DNA of 41,376 nucleotides. Origin: Chitinophagales bacterium (GTDB taxonomy: Bacteria > Bacteroidota > Bacteroidia > Chitinophagales > JADJOU01). A program made the position numbers and the translations under genes. The stretch's first letter is position 1. The number at the start of each line of letters is the position of its first letter. Below, in pieces: positions 28,003-38,900 of this stretch. The notes beneath the pieces were generated by a model, which searched no databases, was not told the DNA's origin, and saw only the letters and a list, made by a program, of their open reading frames with translations. The DNA is taken from positions 1 to 41,376 of the forward strand of contig JALOMB010000004.1 in the NCBI GenBank assembly GCA_025455685.1, read 5' to 3'.

Positions 28003-29104
28003 TTTAATTATAATGCTCATCAGTTTCGGAGCATTTGCTCAGGAATTTTCATCAGAATTTACTGAAAAGTCCTTTTATAAACTCGGCAAACAAACTTCAA
28101 TTAGAGTTAAGTTACCTAATCAAAACGAATCAAGATTCAAAAAAGTGGTCGCAAAATATCTTGAAGATAAAAAAGCGAGAAGAAACAAAGATTTTACGGA
28201 AAAAAATATGCTTTATTATCAAAGTTATCTCGATGTCAAATCTTCTAAGATTTATGATATCGCATGTCTTTTCCAGGATGAACGAGGGTTTATGGATTTT
28301 TATATAGCCTTGTTTGTAGATTCTCAAACCGTTACCGATCAAAGTCAATTGCTCACTGTAGGCAATAACTTTTATAACTTGTCTTATTATAATTTATACC
28401 AGGATTCTATTGAGGTATCAGAAGATAAACTTAAAAAAATGACAAAAGAACTCGAATCTACCAATAACAAAATTGAAAAACACAATAAAGCCATAGAAAA
28501 TGCAAGTCAGGATACCAAAGATAGAATTAATGAAAATCAAAAATTAAGTAATAGATTATCTTCTGAAGAAGCTAAATTGCCTGGTGCAGAAGCCAAGTTT
28601 AACGATGCCAAAACTGTTTTTGACGCGATCAAAGCCGAAAGGCTTCCATTAGAAGCTTTGGCAAATGAAGTCAAGGATTTAGACAAACAAATCGATAGAC
28701 TTGATAAAAACCTCAAAAACCTCAAAAAAGAGCCGGAACTCAATGCCAATATTATTCCACTTCAAGAAGAAGAGATCAAGAAACTAAGAAATGTTTTTGA
28801 TCAAAAAAATAGAAGTTTCAAGACTACCGAAAAGTCTTTTAATGATCGGTTCAAATCAGCCGAGAAGAACTTCGATAAAGCAGAAAAAGAACTCAATGTC
28901 CTGAATAAAGAAATTAAAAATATCAAGAAAGATATTCAGAAAAATGATAAAAATGTATCTAAAAATTCCGATAAATCAGAAGATTTTAGCGATAATATAA
29001 AAGATTTAAGCGAGCGTTCGGTTTCTTTAACCAAAGAAATTCAAACCGAAAAAGTAGAAAACATGCGACTCAAAGCAGACCAAGCCAAATACATGCTATT
29101 CTAA
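27977..29104 (+). CDS. secreted coiled-coil protein of unknown function
   Basis: Signal peptide MKLWKNLASLIIMLISFGAFAQ; long heptad-like K/E/L/N-rich region; overlaps the upstream CDS by 26 bp. Confidence 0.75.
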   Translation: MKLWKNLASLIIMLISFGAFAQEFSSEFTEKSFYKLGKQTSIRVKLPNQNESRFKKVVAKYLEDKKARRNKDFTEKNMLYYQSYLDVKSSKIYDIACLFQDERGFMDFYIALFVDSQTVTDQSQLLTVGNNFYNLSYYNLYQDSIEVSEDKLKKMTKELESTNNKIEKHNKAIENASQDTKDRINENQKLSNRLSSEEAKLPGAEAKFNDAKTVFDAIKAERLPLEALANEVKDLDKQIDRLDKNLKNLKKEPELNANIIPLQEEEIKKLRNVFDQKNRSFKTTEKSFNDRFKSAEKNFDKAEKELNVLNKEIKNIKKDIQKNDKNVSKNSDKSEDFSDNIKDLSERSVSLTKEIQTEKVENMRLKADQAKYMLF

Positions 29105-29832
29105 TCGAAGTCAAGACCAATTTTTTCGAGTGTTTTATCGTATATCCAAAAATATTTTTTGGTATCAAAAATGAATTGGTCAATGCTATGAATACCCTGA
29201 ATTATTCTAACGGCATTTGTCATAAAAGCATAAGAAAAATTTGAAATTTCAGTGATATTAATGTCTTTTTCTGCTATAGTTAGTCCTAAATCATTTTGAT
29301 TTTCTAAAAAGAAATCCCGCATTATTCCTTTTTTGCATCCAGAATGCAAACTTGGAGTCACAAAATCTCGTGCATTTTTACTGAAAAAAATATTGCCAAA
29401 AGTAGTCTCTACGACTTGTCCCAGAGAGTTTAAAATCAATGCTTGTGCTTTTCCTATTCGCTCTGCTTCTTGCTGCGCTCTGATGTAAAAATTTCTATTG
29501 ATACCTTTGATTTGAGACAAATCCTGTGAAGGCAAGACTTCTTGATAGCTGATTAAGTCTAATTTGAAATTTTTGTTTAATATAGTATTTTTATTGATGC
29601 CTATTAGCTCATGATTGATGATTAGGGATTGCTCGGAACTCATTTCAAAGCTAAGATAAAGCCTATAGGTTTTCTGATCGTTTTTGATTAAATCATGTAC
29701 GCTTAAAAATTCATAAATATCAAAATTTAAGCTAGAATTCCATAATAATCGAGCGTTTTTTTCAATTCTTAACTGATGATAAACGTGAAAAGGTATGGTG
29801 CCCTTCCATATCAAGATGCTTTCGTAAAACAT
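29101..29832 (-). CDS. aminotransferase class IV (PabC/IlvE-like fold)
   Basis: IKGINRNFYIRAQQEAERIGKAQALILNSLGQVVETTFGNIFF and SGCKKGIMRDFF. Confidence 0.85.
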   Translation of the reverse strand: MFYESILIWKGTIPFHVYHQLRIEKNARLLWNSSLNFDIYEFLSVHDLIKNDQKTYRLYLSFEMSSEQSLIINHELIGINKNTILNKNFKLDLISYQEVLPSQDLSQIKGINRNFYIRAQQEAERIGKAQALILNSLGQVVETTFGNIFFSKNARDFVTPSLHSGCKKGIMRDFFLENQNDLGLTIAEKDINITEISNFSYAFMTNAVRIIQGIHSIDQFIFDTKKYFWIYDKTLEKIGLDFD

Positions 29833-31286
29833 TATTTTTTTTGATTATTTAGTTTATGGATTTCTACTTCTGTCCAAGCTAAGACGACGAAGAAGATAAA
29901 ACCAATTTTTAAAGCTTCGATTAAATCATTAAACATCAGCAAAATTACTATAGCAGTTAGAATTCCAGAAAGCATAATAGCTATATTTTTTATATTTCTT
30001 TGATGAACTGCACGATGATATAAGGTCTCTATGCGCATAAATCCTCTATAAATCAATGCAATAAAGAGGATTAGACCTATAAGGCCGTGTTCTGCAAGTT
30101 GAAGTAAGAAATAATTGTGACACGTGATCCGCAGAGGATTATCACTGACCCAAGTTTGAAATTCATACGCTGAATAGGGCTTATAGCGGTGTACAAATTG
30201 ATTGGAGCCAACGCCAAAAAAGAGATTGTCTTGACTCATCCGAATCACAGCTATCCACATGTTAAGCCGCTCCATAGAAGATACATCTTTTCCTTCAAAG
30301 GTTGCAGATACATGGTCTTTGAAATTATCATGCATCACTTTTTTATGATATTCTGTAGCAAACCTAAGATATCGAGCCTGCGTAAATAAAAAAATCACAG
30401 CAATGCCTAGAACCATAATTATAGTCAAAAAAAACTTGCTCATCAATTTATATCGTATTAAGAAAATACTCGCTAAACTTCCAAACAAAGCCAGATAACT
30501 CGCCCTAGTATAAGAAAAATAAATGCCTAAAATAGAAATTACAGTCAGTATCCAAAGGACATATCGACCTAGATGCCCTTTTTTACTTAATTGAATCTGA
30601 TAAAGGAGCATACAAACAGAAATATTAAGCACACTTGAATAGATAACGTGGTTTTCATAAAATGGCTTAGCAAATTTATTAGCCATTTCAAATGAAAATT
30701 GCCCTAGAATAGTTTTTGAAAAGCTGACTAAGAGCGTAATGGCGTAAAAAAACAAAAATCCTTGCATAATTCTGTTTTGGTCTGAGTGTCGATATGCAAA
30801 AGCCCAAAACCCTATAAATCCAGGGATAATATACCAAGATTTTGCCAAGAGAAATTTAAAACTAGTTAGCGGTATCCCTTGATATATATCACAAACGACA
30901 TACCAAACAAAACTCAGAGATAGTAAAATAAAGGTTTGGTTTTGCCACGCATCCTTGACATAAGGGGCTTTGGTGAATAAAGAGATATAGATTAAGCTAA
31001 CACTTAGCAAGATTAAAATAGGTTCTGCCGGAAAATCTATTGCAAAACTATTACTGAAGTCAACTTGAATAGTCAAAGGCAAACACCACCATAGCAATAC
31101 CCAAAAAAAACGCATATCTAAAATCCAGAGCACACTTATTAAGCCTAAAAAACTTAATCCAACCATAGATATTGTTTCAGTCCATAAGCCTAGCCAATAA
31201 ATCAATACACTTATGCTGAGCAACCCCAAAAATAGTATATTGATTGAGTTAGCTTTAAGTAACCATTTAGAAATTTTTCTTAACAT
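29832..31286 (-). CDS. O-antigen ligase/polymerase-like polytopic membrane protein
   Basis: About 12 hydrophobic segments; large loop with WIAVIRMSQDNLFFGVGSNQFVHRY...DNPLRITCHNYFLLQLAEHGLIGLILFIAL, typical of the Wzy/WaaL-like ligase family. Confidence 0.85.
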   Translation of the reverse strand: MLRKISKWLLKANSINILFLGLLSISVLIYWLGLWTETISMVGLSFLGLISVLWILDMRFFWVLLWWCLPLTIQVDFSNSFAIDFPAEPILILLSVSLIYISLFTKAPYVKDAWQNQTFILLSLSFVWYVVCDIYQGIPLTSFKFLLAKSWYIIPGFIGFWAFAYRHSDQNRIMQGFLFFYAITLLVSFSKTILGQFSFEMANKFAKPFYENHVIYSSVLNISVCMLLYQIQLSKKGHLGRYVLWILTVISILGIYFSYTRASYLALFGSLASIFLIRYKLMSKFFLTIIMVLGIAVIFLFTQARYLRFATEYHKKVMHDNFKDHVSATFEGKDVSSMERLNMWIAVIRMSQDNLFFGVGSNQFVHRYKPYSAYEFQTWVSDNPLRITCHNYFLLQLAEHGLIGLILFIALIYRGFMRIETLYHRAVHQRNIKNIAIMLSGILTAIVILLMFNDLIEALKIGFIFFVVLAWTEVEIHKLNNQKK

Positions 31287-32157
31287 CTGATTTAGTCTCC
31301 AAATAACGATATTGATGTATTATCAAAAGCCCTATTAACAGTATAGCCCATACACCTAAGATAGATAAGGTCACTATCAACCATCGAATAGGTTTTGATT
31401 TCTTCTCTGCAGGCATGGCTTTTTGTAAAATAGTCAAAGATGAAATATTGGAAATATTTGAGGTTCTATATTGTGCTACAATTTGCGTCAATTCTTGGAT
31501 ATTTTGCTCGAGCGCTTGAATTTGAATTCCAGATTTTTTAGTTATCTTTAAGCTATCTAGGCTCATTTCTTGAAGATTTAGCTCTCTTTCAAGTTGATTA
31601 ATAGTAGTGATTTTAGATTGAATTACAGGCTCTATAGACATTTTGTCTATTCGATCTACAATGTCGTTTAGCATTGTAGCAGCGAGCTCTCTATCCGTAT
31701 CATAAATAGCCAATTCTATAGCATCACGTTCATTTTTGAAGGCACTATAATTTTCTTTGAGTTCTTTTTTTACTTTAGTTCTCAAATACCTAGTGTTTGG
31801 GCTGTAGTTATAGTGATTGGCTAAATCATATTTATTGATTAAATAATCCAGCGTTTCTTCGGAAGTTGCAAAAGAAAGCAATCGATTTGCATCGTATTTA
31901 TTGCCGAAATAAGAAAAATCTTGCTGATTATTTTCTTTTCCAAAAATAGTAGATTTATCCCAAAGCGTTAGATTGTTGGGATATACGACTGCTTGGGATA
32001 AGTAATACTCTGGCAAAATCAAAGAGACAATACTCGATATCACTATGGTGATAATAGTCACTATCAACCATGTTTTTTTAAATTGAACCACCAAATAGTA
32101 TAGGTCAATAAATTGATAGTCGTATAATGGTTTAACAGGGATTTTAGAAAAACTCAT
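31267..32157 (-). CDS. Wzz/chain-length-determinant-like protein
   Basis: Two TM segments flanking a periplasmic coiled region (TWLIVTIITIVISSIVSLILPEYYLSQAVVYP ... KPIRWLIVTLSILGVWAILLIGLLI). Internal ATG 32157 (MSFSKIPVKPLYDYQFIDLYYLV) favoured over listed 32229. Confidence 0.78.
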   Translation of the reverse strand: MSFSKIPVKPLYDYQFIDLYYLVVQFKKTWLIVTIITIVISSIVSLILPEYYLSQAVVYPNNLTLWDKSTIFGKENNQQDFSYFGNKYDANRLLSFATSEETLDYLINKYDLANHYNYSPNTRYLRTKVKKELKENYSAFKNERDAIELAIYDTDRELAATMLNDIVDRIDKMSIEPVIQSKITTINQLERELNLQEMSLDSLKITKKSGIQIQALEQNIQELTQIVAQYRTSNISNISSLTILQKAMPAEKKSKPIRWLIVTLSILGVWAILLIGLLIIHQYRYLETKSDVKKNF

Positions 32158-32229
32158 ATTAGATTTTGGTTCAAATATAATTATTTTTTTTGAATTCACT
32201 TGATTTACTGCAACATAGATTTTTTTCAT

Positions 32230-32257
32230 TTGGTTTAAAAATAAATTCTTATCTTTG
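32230..32257 (+). promoter_or_regulatory. rpsP promoter (TTG -33-like ... TATCTTTG)
   Basis: TTG at 32230-32232, 17-bp spacing, TATCTTTG at 32250-32257. Confidence 0.65.
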
Positions 32258-32314
32258 CAAACTTATTTTTTAAACAATTCAAAATTTAACTAACTTTTAA
32301 TTCATTTTTAAGTT

Positions 32315-32872
32315 ATGGCTACAAAAATCAGATTACAAAGACACGGTCGAAGCAAAAGACCATTTTACTACATTGTAGTAGCTTCCTCTAGAACCAAAAG
32401 AGACGGACAATTCATTGACAAAATAGGTACCTATAATCCTTTGACGGTGCCTGCTACTATCGAACTCAATTTTGAGAAAGCATGTCAGTGGATTCTTACC
32501 GGTGCAGAGCCTACAGACACTTGCAAAAGAATACTTTCTTACAAAGGTGTTTTGTATTATAAACATTTAATGAGAGGACTTAGAAAAGGTGCTTTGACTC
32601 AAGAGCAAGTGGACGCCAAAGTCAAAGAATGGATTGAACAAAAAGAAAATTCAATCAAAAATAGAGAAGACAATCTATCTAAAGATAAAGCTGCAAAAGC
32701 AAAAGAAAAAGCAGAATTTGAAGCACAAAAACGTAAAAAGTACGAAGAAATGTTATCTGCTAAACTAGCCGGAGATTCAGGAGAGTCTTCTGAAGCTGAT
32801 GTAGTATCCGAGGCGCCTTCTGAAGAAGCTCAAACCGAAACAACAGAAGCATCGGAGGCTCCTGTAGAATAA
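32315..32872 (+). CDS. rpsP: 30S ribosomal protein S16 with long acidic/Lys-rich C-terminal tail
   Basis: MATKIRLQRHGRSKRPFYYIVVASSRTKRDGQFIDKIGTYNPL...; about 100-aa C-terminal extension. Confidence 0.96.
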   Translation: MATKIRLQRHGRSKRPFYYIVVASSRTKRDGQFIDKIGTYNPLTVPATIELNFEKACQWILTGAEPTDTCKRILSYKGVLYYKHLMRGLRKGALTQEQVDAKVKEWIEQKENSIKNREDNLSKDKAAKAKEKAEFEAQKRKKYEEMLSAKLAGDSGESSEADVVSEAPSEEAQTETTEASEAPVE

Positions 32873-32894
32873 AAACAACCAAAAAGACTTTTCA

Positions 32895-33431
32895 TTGGAT
32901 ATTAAATTTATAGCCGTTGGAAAAAGTCTCAAAACTAAAGGTGTCAAAGGCGAAGTTTTAGTGGATTTTTATTATCCCATATTACAAATGCCTAAATCCT
33001 TGTTTTATCGTTTTGATAATCAATTTAAGCCATTTCTCGTTAAATCAGTGATTCCTTATGAACAGATATGGCTTTTTCAATTTGAATCTATAAATTCTAA
33101 AGAAAGCGCCGTTAAACTAAGCGATAGAGAAGTGTATATTCCTGAGCGCAATATGGAGCAAAATTTCAAAACCCCAATACCTTGGGATACCCTTGGTTTT
33201 CAAGTTTATCGAAAAGGAGAATTATCCGGTATTATTTCAGAATTTCAAACAATTGCTACCCAAAACTTATGGATCATACATCATCATGATGAGTCGTATA
33301 TGATACCAATTCATGAAGATTTTATTGTGGAAATTAATCGAGAAACCAAACAAATCTATTTAGATTTCCCTGAAGAATTGATTTCCCTAAATCAATTGAA
33401 TTTTCAAGATATACCTGATGATGAGGATTGA
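32895..33431 (+). CDS. rimM: ribosome maturation factor RimM
   Basis: IAVGKSLKTKGVKGEVLVDFYYP; between rpsP and trmD; TTG start as given in the ORF track. Confidence 0.88.
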   Translation: MDIKFIAVGKSLKTKGVKGEVLVDFYYPILQMPKSLFYRFDNQFKPFLVKSVIPYEQIWLFQFESINSKESAVKLSDREVYIPERNMEQNFKTPIPWDTLGFQVYRKGELSGIISEFQTIATQNLWIIHHHDESYMIPIHEDFIVEINRETKQIYLDFPEELISLNQLNFQDIPDDED

Positions 33432-34095
33432 TATAATCTCCGCTGTGCCTGAATTAATGAGCTCATTTCTCAGTCACTCTATCGTTAAACGCGCCATTAA
33501 TAATGCTTTAGTAGAAATTCATTTTCATGACCTAAGAGCTTTTGGCATTGGCAAATTCAACAAAATCGATGATTATCCTTACGGTGGAGAATCAGGAATG
33601 ATACTTAGTTGTGAACCTTTGGCGAAATGTATTTCGTCGCTCAGAGATCAATTTGACTATGATGAAATTATTTATCTGACACCTGACGCCCAAGTGCTCA
33701 AACAAGCTGAAGTAAATAGACTAAGTCTTAAAACCAATCTTATGATGATTTGTGGTCATTACAAAGGAATAGACCAAAGAATTCGGGATGAATTCGTTAC
33801 TCTTGAAATTTCCATTGGAGACTATGTCCTCAGTGGTGGCGAAATAGCGGCCTGCGTTTTGACCGATTCTATTATTCGCTTGATTCCTGGAGCTTTAGGT
33901 GATGAAATGTCTGCGCTATCTGATAGTTTCCAAGACAGTCTTCTGTCGTATCCAGTTTATACTAGGCCTAAGGTCTGGAGAGATAGAGAAGTCCCAGAAG
34001 TGCTGCTCAGCGGTGATCATAAGAAAATTGATGCTTGGCGTCATGAAAAAGCTTTAGAAAAGACGAAGCAAATTCGACCAGATTTATTAGGTTGA
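33418..34095 (+). CDS. trmD: tRNA (guanine-N1)-methyltransferase
   Basis: MRIDIISAVPELM, DDYPYGGESGMILSCEPL, ICGHYKGIDQRIRDEF, ISIGDYVLSGGEIAA, YPVYTRPKVWRDREVPEVLLSGDH. Confidence 0.96.
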   Translation: MMRIDIISAVPELMSSFLSHSIVKRAINNALVEIHFHDLRAFGIGKFNKIDDYPYGGESGMILSCEPLAKCISSLRDQFDYDEIIYLTPDAQVLKQAEVNRLSLKTNLMMICGHYKGIDQRIRDEFVTLEISIGDYVLSGGEIAACVLTDSIIRLIPGALGDEMSALSDSFQDSLLSYPVYTRPKVWRDREVPEVLLSGDHKKIDAWRHEKALEKTKQIRPDLLG

Positions 34096-34155
34096 ATTAA
34101 TAATTTTTAATTTTATTTTATTCTAAAGGTATTATACTTGCTGTAAATTTTAATA

Positions 34156-35346
34156 GTGAAAAAATTTTTATTGTTTATCGTTTTGAATATTCAAGTTGTC
34201 CTACATGCGCAGCATGAAGGATATTATTACAATCCATTTGGTAAACAAAGTCTAATTTTATCGCTGAAATATTTAATGTTTGATACCCTTGTCGAAGACA
34301 ATAGTTCTGAAAAAGTTATTTTTGTAGCACCAATTACTCAAGTTAACGATTCATTTGTGAGTTTTGAAGTCAAAGATATACCTAGGCTTCATGCATACAC
34401 TGCTTATTTACCTCAAATCCCCAAAGACCATTTTCTTTTATTAATGAATTTAGATTTAGTGAATGAATTGCGTTTTTCTTTCCCGGAGCCTTTTAAACAG
34501 CAAGCTATGTTTTATTTCAGAGACTTTTTCTCTGGAAATGCTACTACTTCATTTATTCTTCCCAAAAAAGATAAAGATTTTATCTTGCTTCAGCTCCATA
34601 AGGCCCTACTTGACCAAGATAAGATTGAATATGTGACCCATTCTATTCATTTAGAGCCTCAAGAGAATATTTTGTTTTTATATAGAAATCCTATGATTCC
34701 TAAAAAATTTGATAAATTTTTACCGGGACAGCCTCTAACGCTTGATTCTTCCATATTTAAGCTCAATCTGACTTTTTTTCAAAACAAAGTAACCCTTAGT
34801 GCTGAGAACTTAATAGATTTAGAAGAAAATATGAAAACTATTTTAGAAACGCAAAGTCATAAACCTTTGTTTTATAAGCTACATAAACGAATTAATCAAT
34901 ATCGATATACCTTGGATGGTAGACTTCATTTAAAATCTGTAGTCGATTCCTTTTATAATTTTCCAGAATTTGAGCTCGACCAACCAGAAGACACCAGTGG
35001 GTTTAACTCCTTGTCCTTCAAGCTTAAGCCTCTAATTGAAAAGGGTTTGATTCAAAGTTTTTATCCGATTTTTAAATTAAAAGTTGATGAAAACATTAAT
35101 TTTACTAAATTTGATTCTTTAGTAAGAGCCAAAATTATAGAATCTGACTTTCGTGTCTTAGAATCTAATGAAAAAAATCAAACAATAGCACTTAATTTTG
35201 GGAAAACCGGTCGAATTTTAATGCTGAAGCTTTTTCCAAAAGGAGAAATCAAAACCTATGTACAGTTTCCTTATCATGATAGACAAATCAATACGAGTGA
35301 ACTCATAATCTCTATTTTCAAAGAATTTCTAGAATTTAACCCATGA
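34156..35346 (+). CDS. secreted hypothetical protein
   Basis: Signal peptide MKKFLLFIVLNIQVVLHA (GTG start), 396 aa, no family recognised. Confidence 0.7.
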   Translation: MKKFLLFIVLNIQVVLHAQHEGYYYNPFGKQSLILSLKYLMFDTLVEDNSSEKVIFVAPITQVNDSFVSFEVKDIPRLHAYTAYLPQIPKDHFLLLMNLDLVNELRFSFPEPFKQQAMFYFRDFFSGNATTSFILPKKDKDFILLQLHKALLDQDKIEYVTHSIHLEPQENILFLYRNPMIPKKFDKFLPGQPLTLDSSIFKLNLTFFQNKVTLSAENLIDLEENMKTILETQSHKPLFYKLHKRINQYRYTLDGRLHLKSVVDSFYNFPEFELDQPEDTSGFNSLSFKLKPLIEKGLIQSFYPIFKLKVDENINFTKFDSLVRAKIIESDFRVLESNEKNQTIALNFGKTGRILMLKLFPKGEIKTYVQFPYHDRQINTSELIISIFKEFLEFNP

Positions 35347-35864
35347 CTCAATTCATCGCAATTACAGGCCCTGAATCTACAGGGAAGTCAACTTTAGCTC
35401 AATTTCTGAGTCAATACTATCAAACCTATTTCTTACCTGAATATGCGAGGGAATACTTGCAGGATATAAAGCTAGATTACACCAAAGAAGATGTTTTGAA
35501 GATAGCCGAAATACAGAACGAAAGGGAAGATAAGTTTAGAAATTTTTGTCGAGAAAAAGAATTGAAATATGCTTTTTTCGATACGACTTTGGTAAATCTA
35601 TATGTTTGGATGAAATTCGCGAATATAGCAATTCCATCTTGGGTGATAAGTGCTATCGAAGCCTATGATTTTCGTCAGTTTCTACTCCTATCGCCTGATA
35701 TTCCATGGCAAGATGATGGATTTAGAAATTTACCAAATCATAGAGAGATAATCTTTGACCTTTTTCAAGAAACTTTGACTCAATTTAATTTCGGCTTTCG
35801 TATAATCAAAGGAGAAAACGAACAAAGAAATATTGAGGCATTAAACGCTATAGAAAAATATTGA
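35343..35864 (+). CDS. NadR-like ATPase (ribosylnicotinamide kinase-type AAA domain)
   Basis: IAITGPESTGKSTLAQFLSQYY...LPEYAREYL; DTTLVNLYVWMKF. Confidence 0.8.
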   Translation: MTQFIAITGPESTGKSTLAQFLSQYYQTYFLPEYAREYLQDIKLDYTKEDVLKIAEIQNEREDKFRNFCREKELKYAFFDTTLVNLYVWMKFANIAIPSWVISAIEAYDFRQFLLLSPDIPWQDDGFRNLPNHREIIFDLFQETLTQFNFGFRIIKGENEQRNIEALNAIEKY

Positions 35865-35881
35865 TTTTTTATTTTTTTCGT

Positions 35882-35889
35882 TATATTTG
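35882..35889 (+). promoter_or_regulatory. -7 element (TATATTTG)
   Basis: TAnnTTTG match 17 bp upstream of ATG 35907. Confidence 0.55.
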
Positions 35890-35906
35890 TAAAAAAATAT
35901 ATTATC

Positions 35907-38900
35907 ATGAAAAATTGGATTATACTATTAATTTTTCTATTTCATAGTACACTCTTTGCTCAAGGCCTTTCTTGTGGTACTGATGAATTATGGCATAATA
36001 GAGCACTGACCGATCCGAATTTTCTCAATATCAAACGGGATTATGATTTGAATTATAAAAAATTTATGACTTCAAACATCAATCAATCTAATGCCCTTAG
36101 AATAATCAATAATAACGATACTACCTATGAAATACCTGTTGTGTTTCATGTGATTCATACCGGTCAGGGATTAGGTACGTCGGAGAATCCTTCAGATGCC
36201 ATGATTCAAGATTATTTATTGAAACTTAATCAAGTATTTTTAGCTAATTATCCTGGAAGACCCACAACATCATCTGGTGGCGTTAAATTTCCTATTCAGT
36301 TTGTATTAGCCAAAAGAACTCCTAGTTGTCAATCTACCAATGGAATAGTTCGATTTAATGCATCTACTGTACCCAATTATCCTGCTGATGGGGTTAATAT
36401 TGGACCGACATCATTAGGGATCCAGGATTCTACCTTAAAAAATCTTAGTAGATGGGATCCGACAAGATATATGAATGTATGGATTGTAACAAAGATTACA
36501 GGTACAACTTCTGGTGGTGGGGGAGTAGCAGGCTATGCTTATTTCCCAGGTGCTTCCAATAATGTAGATGGAATTGTATTGGCACATAACCAAGTTAATT
36601 GGGCTTTTGCTCATGAAGTTGGTCATTATTTTGGTTTGTATCATACATTTGAAGATTCAGATGGTTCTACTTGCCCTCCAAATAATGATTGTTTACTCGA
36701 TGGAGATAGAGTTTGTGATACAGACCCTCATATTTTACCTACTGGATGTCCTACCAATACTAATTCATGTACTAATTCTAGTTTAATCCCTGTTACGTAT
36801 AATTATATGAATTATTCGAGTTGTCCAGATAGATTTACTGTGGGACAGCGTGAAAGAACGATGTATGGTTTATTACTCAATAGAGCGTCTTTGGTTAACT
36901 CTTTAGGCGTTTTACCGCCCACGGCTTCTAATTTAACCAATCTTGCTTCGCCGACGCTTGCTTCTTGCAATCCTTCTTCAGCACCAATTCCATCAAACGC
37001 CTATTCTTCTATGGGTGTAGGCAATGTTATTCTAAACAATTTAAATTATGGGAGTTCCAATGTATGGCTCGATGGAGCAGTCTATATAGACAATACTCAA
37101 AATAGATGCGATCAATATCAGCAATATGCGCAACTATATTTTTCTACGCCTTACAGTTTAAAAGTAAGCAGTACCGGAAATAATGCAAAGATAAGTGCTT
37201 GGATTGATTTTGATAATAATGGTATTTTCAACAATACAGAGCGAGTTTTAAATGTTACCGGTATAAACAAAGATGAATATGCTAGTTCCAATAACTTCTT
37301 TGTCCCTGCTACTACTCAAAAAAACATTCCTTTAAGGATGCGTGTAGTAGCGGTTTCTTCTACTTCTTCGATTAATCCTTGTGAAATGCATAATAATTAT
37401 CAAGGTCAGACCGAAGATTTTATCGTAGTGGTTTCAGACACTACCGTACCTAAATTGGTTATTAAAAATAACGATACCGCTATATGCCTTGGAGATAGTA
37501 TAGTGCTAAACTTAGGAGGCATGAAAAATTACACTTTTTCACCTTTTAATTCAGTTCGCATTATAAATGATTCTACTTTTTCACTTAAACCCACTTCCAA
37601 TACAGTTTATACTATTATTGGTACTACTGGGGTTTATGCAGATACAGGTCAATACACAGTATCGTTCTTAACTGCTCCTAGCTTTAATATTAGTGGATCT
37701 AATAAATTTTGTAAAGGCGATTCTACAGTTTTGACATTTGTCGGTATTGATTCTGTTTATCTGCAGCAGACTTATCAAGGAATTTCTATTTTAAATGCTA
37801 ATCGAGTTGTCTTTAAGCCCAATACGGTTCAAAATCCTTATTTAATGACCTTGAAAAAAGCAAATTTTTGTCCAATTAGAAATTATGAAGTTAACATAAA
37901 TGCCTTAGATACTATAAGACCTTCTTTGTCCGTTAGTAGGATGTCAACTATTTGTTTGGGTGATACGTTAAAAGTTACTGAATCAAAACTTTCTTCAAAA
38001 AATTGGTCACCTACTACTAATTTCCAAGCAGTTAATGATTCAACTTTTTATTTTTTTCCAGTTCAGAATACGCAATATATTTTAAGTTCTTTAGATACAA
38101 ATATTTGTCCTAGAGTTCGTGATACTTTGAGTATTCAAGTTTCACAAAAGCCAAGGGTAAGGGTCAATGGAATTAATACAATTTGTATTGGTGACTCTAC
38201 GGTATTAACGGCTCAAGGTGCTTCATCCTATACTTGGTCACCGACTAATAGGATTTTTAGTGTTGTAAATAATAGAGTCGTAGCTATTCCCGATACATCT
38301 ACTACATTTAAAGTTATAGGTAATATTGGAAATTGTGTTGATAGTACTTTTTTTAATATCACAGTAGGGCAGAATAATAACAAAGTAAAAATACTTGGTA
38401 AAGCTTTTGGATGCCAAAACGAACGAATTGTACTTAGAGTAGATAAATCAGGAACTAATCTATGGTCTCCTTCAAATCTTTTATTTCCACTAGTAGGCGA
38501 TAGTTCACGAGTTACCTTGTTTTCATCGAGTAAGGTTTTCGTAGAAAATAATGAATTAGGATGTATTAGTAGAGACACATTTTCTATTCAAATGATTCCT
38601 GGGCCTGATATTGAAATCAATCAAGATAAAAATGCTATATGTGAAGGCGATACCGTTAATCTATCTGCTAATACTTCTGCAATATCTTTTACTTGGTCTC
38701 CTAGTTATAACATAGTATCATCAGGTATCAATTCAGTTAGAGTATTTCCTCAGATAAGTACTACTTATCAGTTAATTGCAAGGTCTGCTCAAGGATGTGT
38801 TTCATCAAAAACAGCTTTTGTAGAAGTCTATCCAAAACCAAAAATTCTCACCACTCCTTCATCCATTACATTAAATACTAGACAAACCATTAGTATTTCT

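Noticed and set aside
29101-32157. Complete polysaccharide biosynthesis locus
   Set aside because: Only a Wzz-like protein, a ligase-like protein and a class IV aminotransferase; no glycosyltransferases or flippase in the window.
34096-34150. AT-rich inverted sequence AATTAATAATTTTTAATT after trmD as terminator
   Set aside because: Stem is short and all A/T; expected by chance in such AT-rich spacers.
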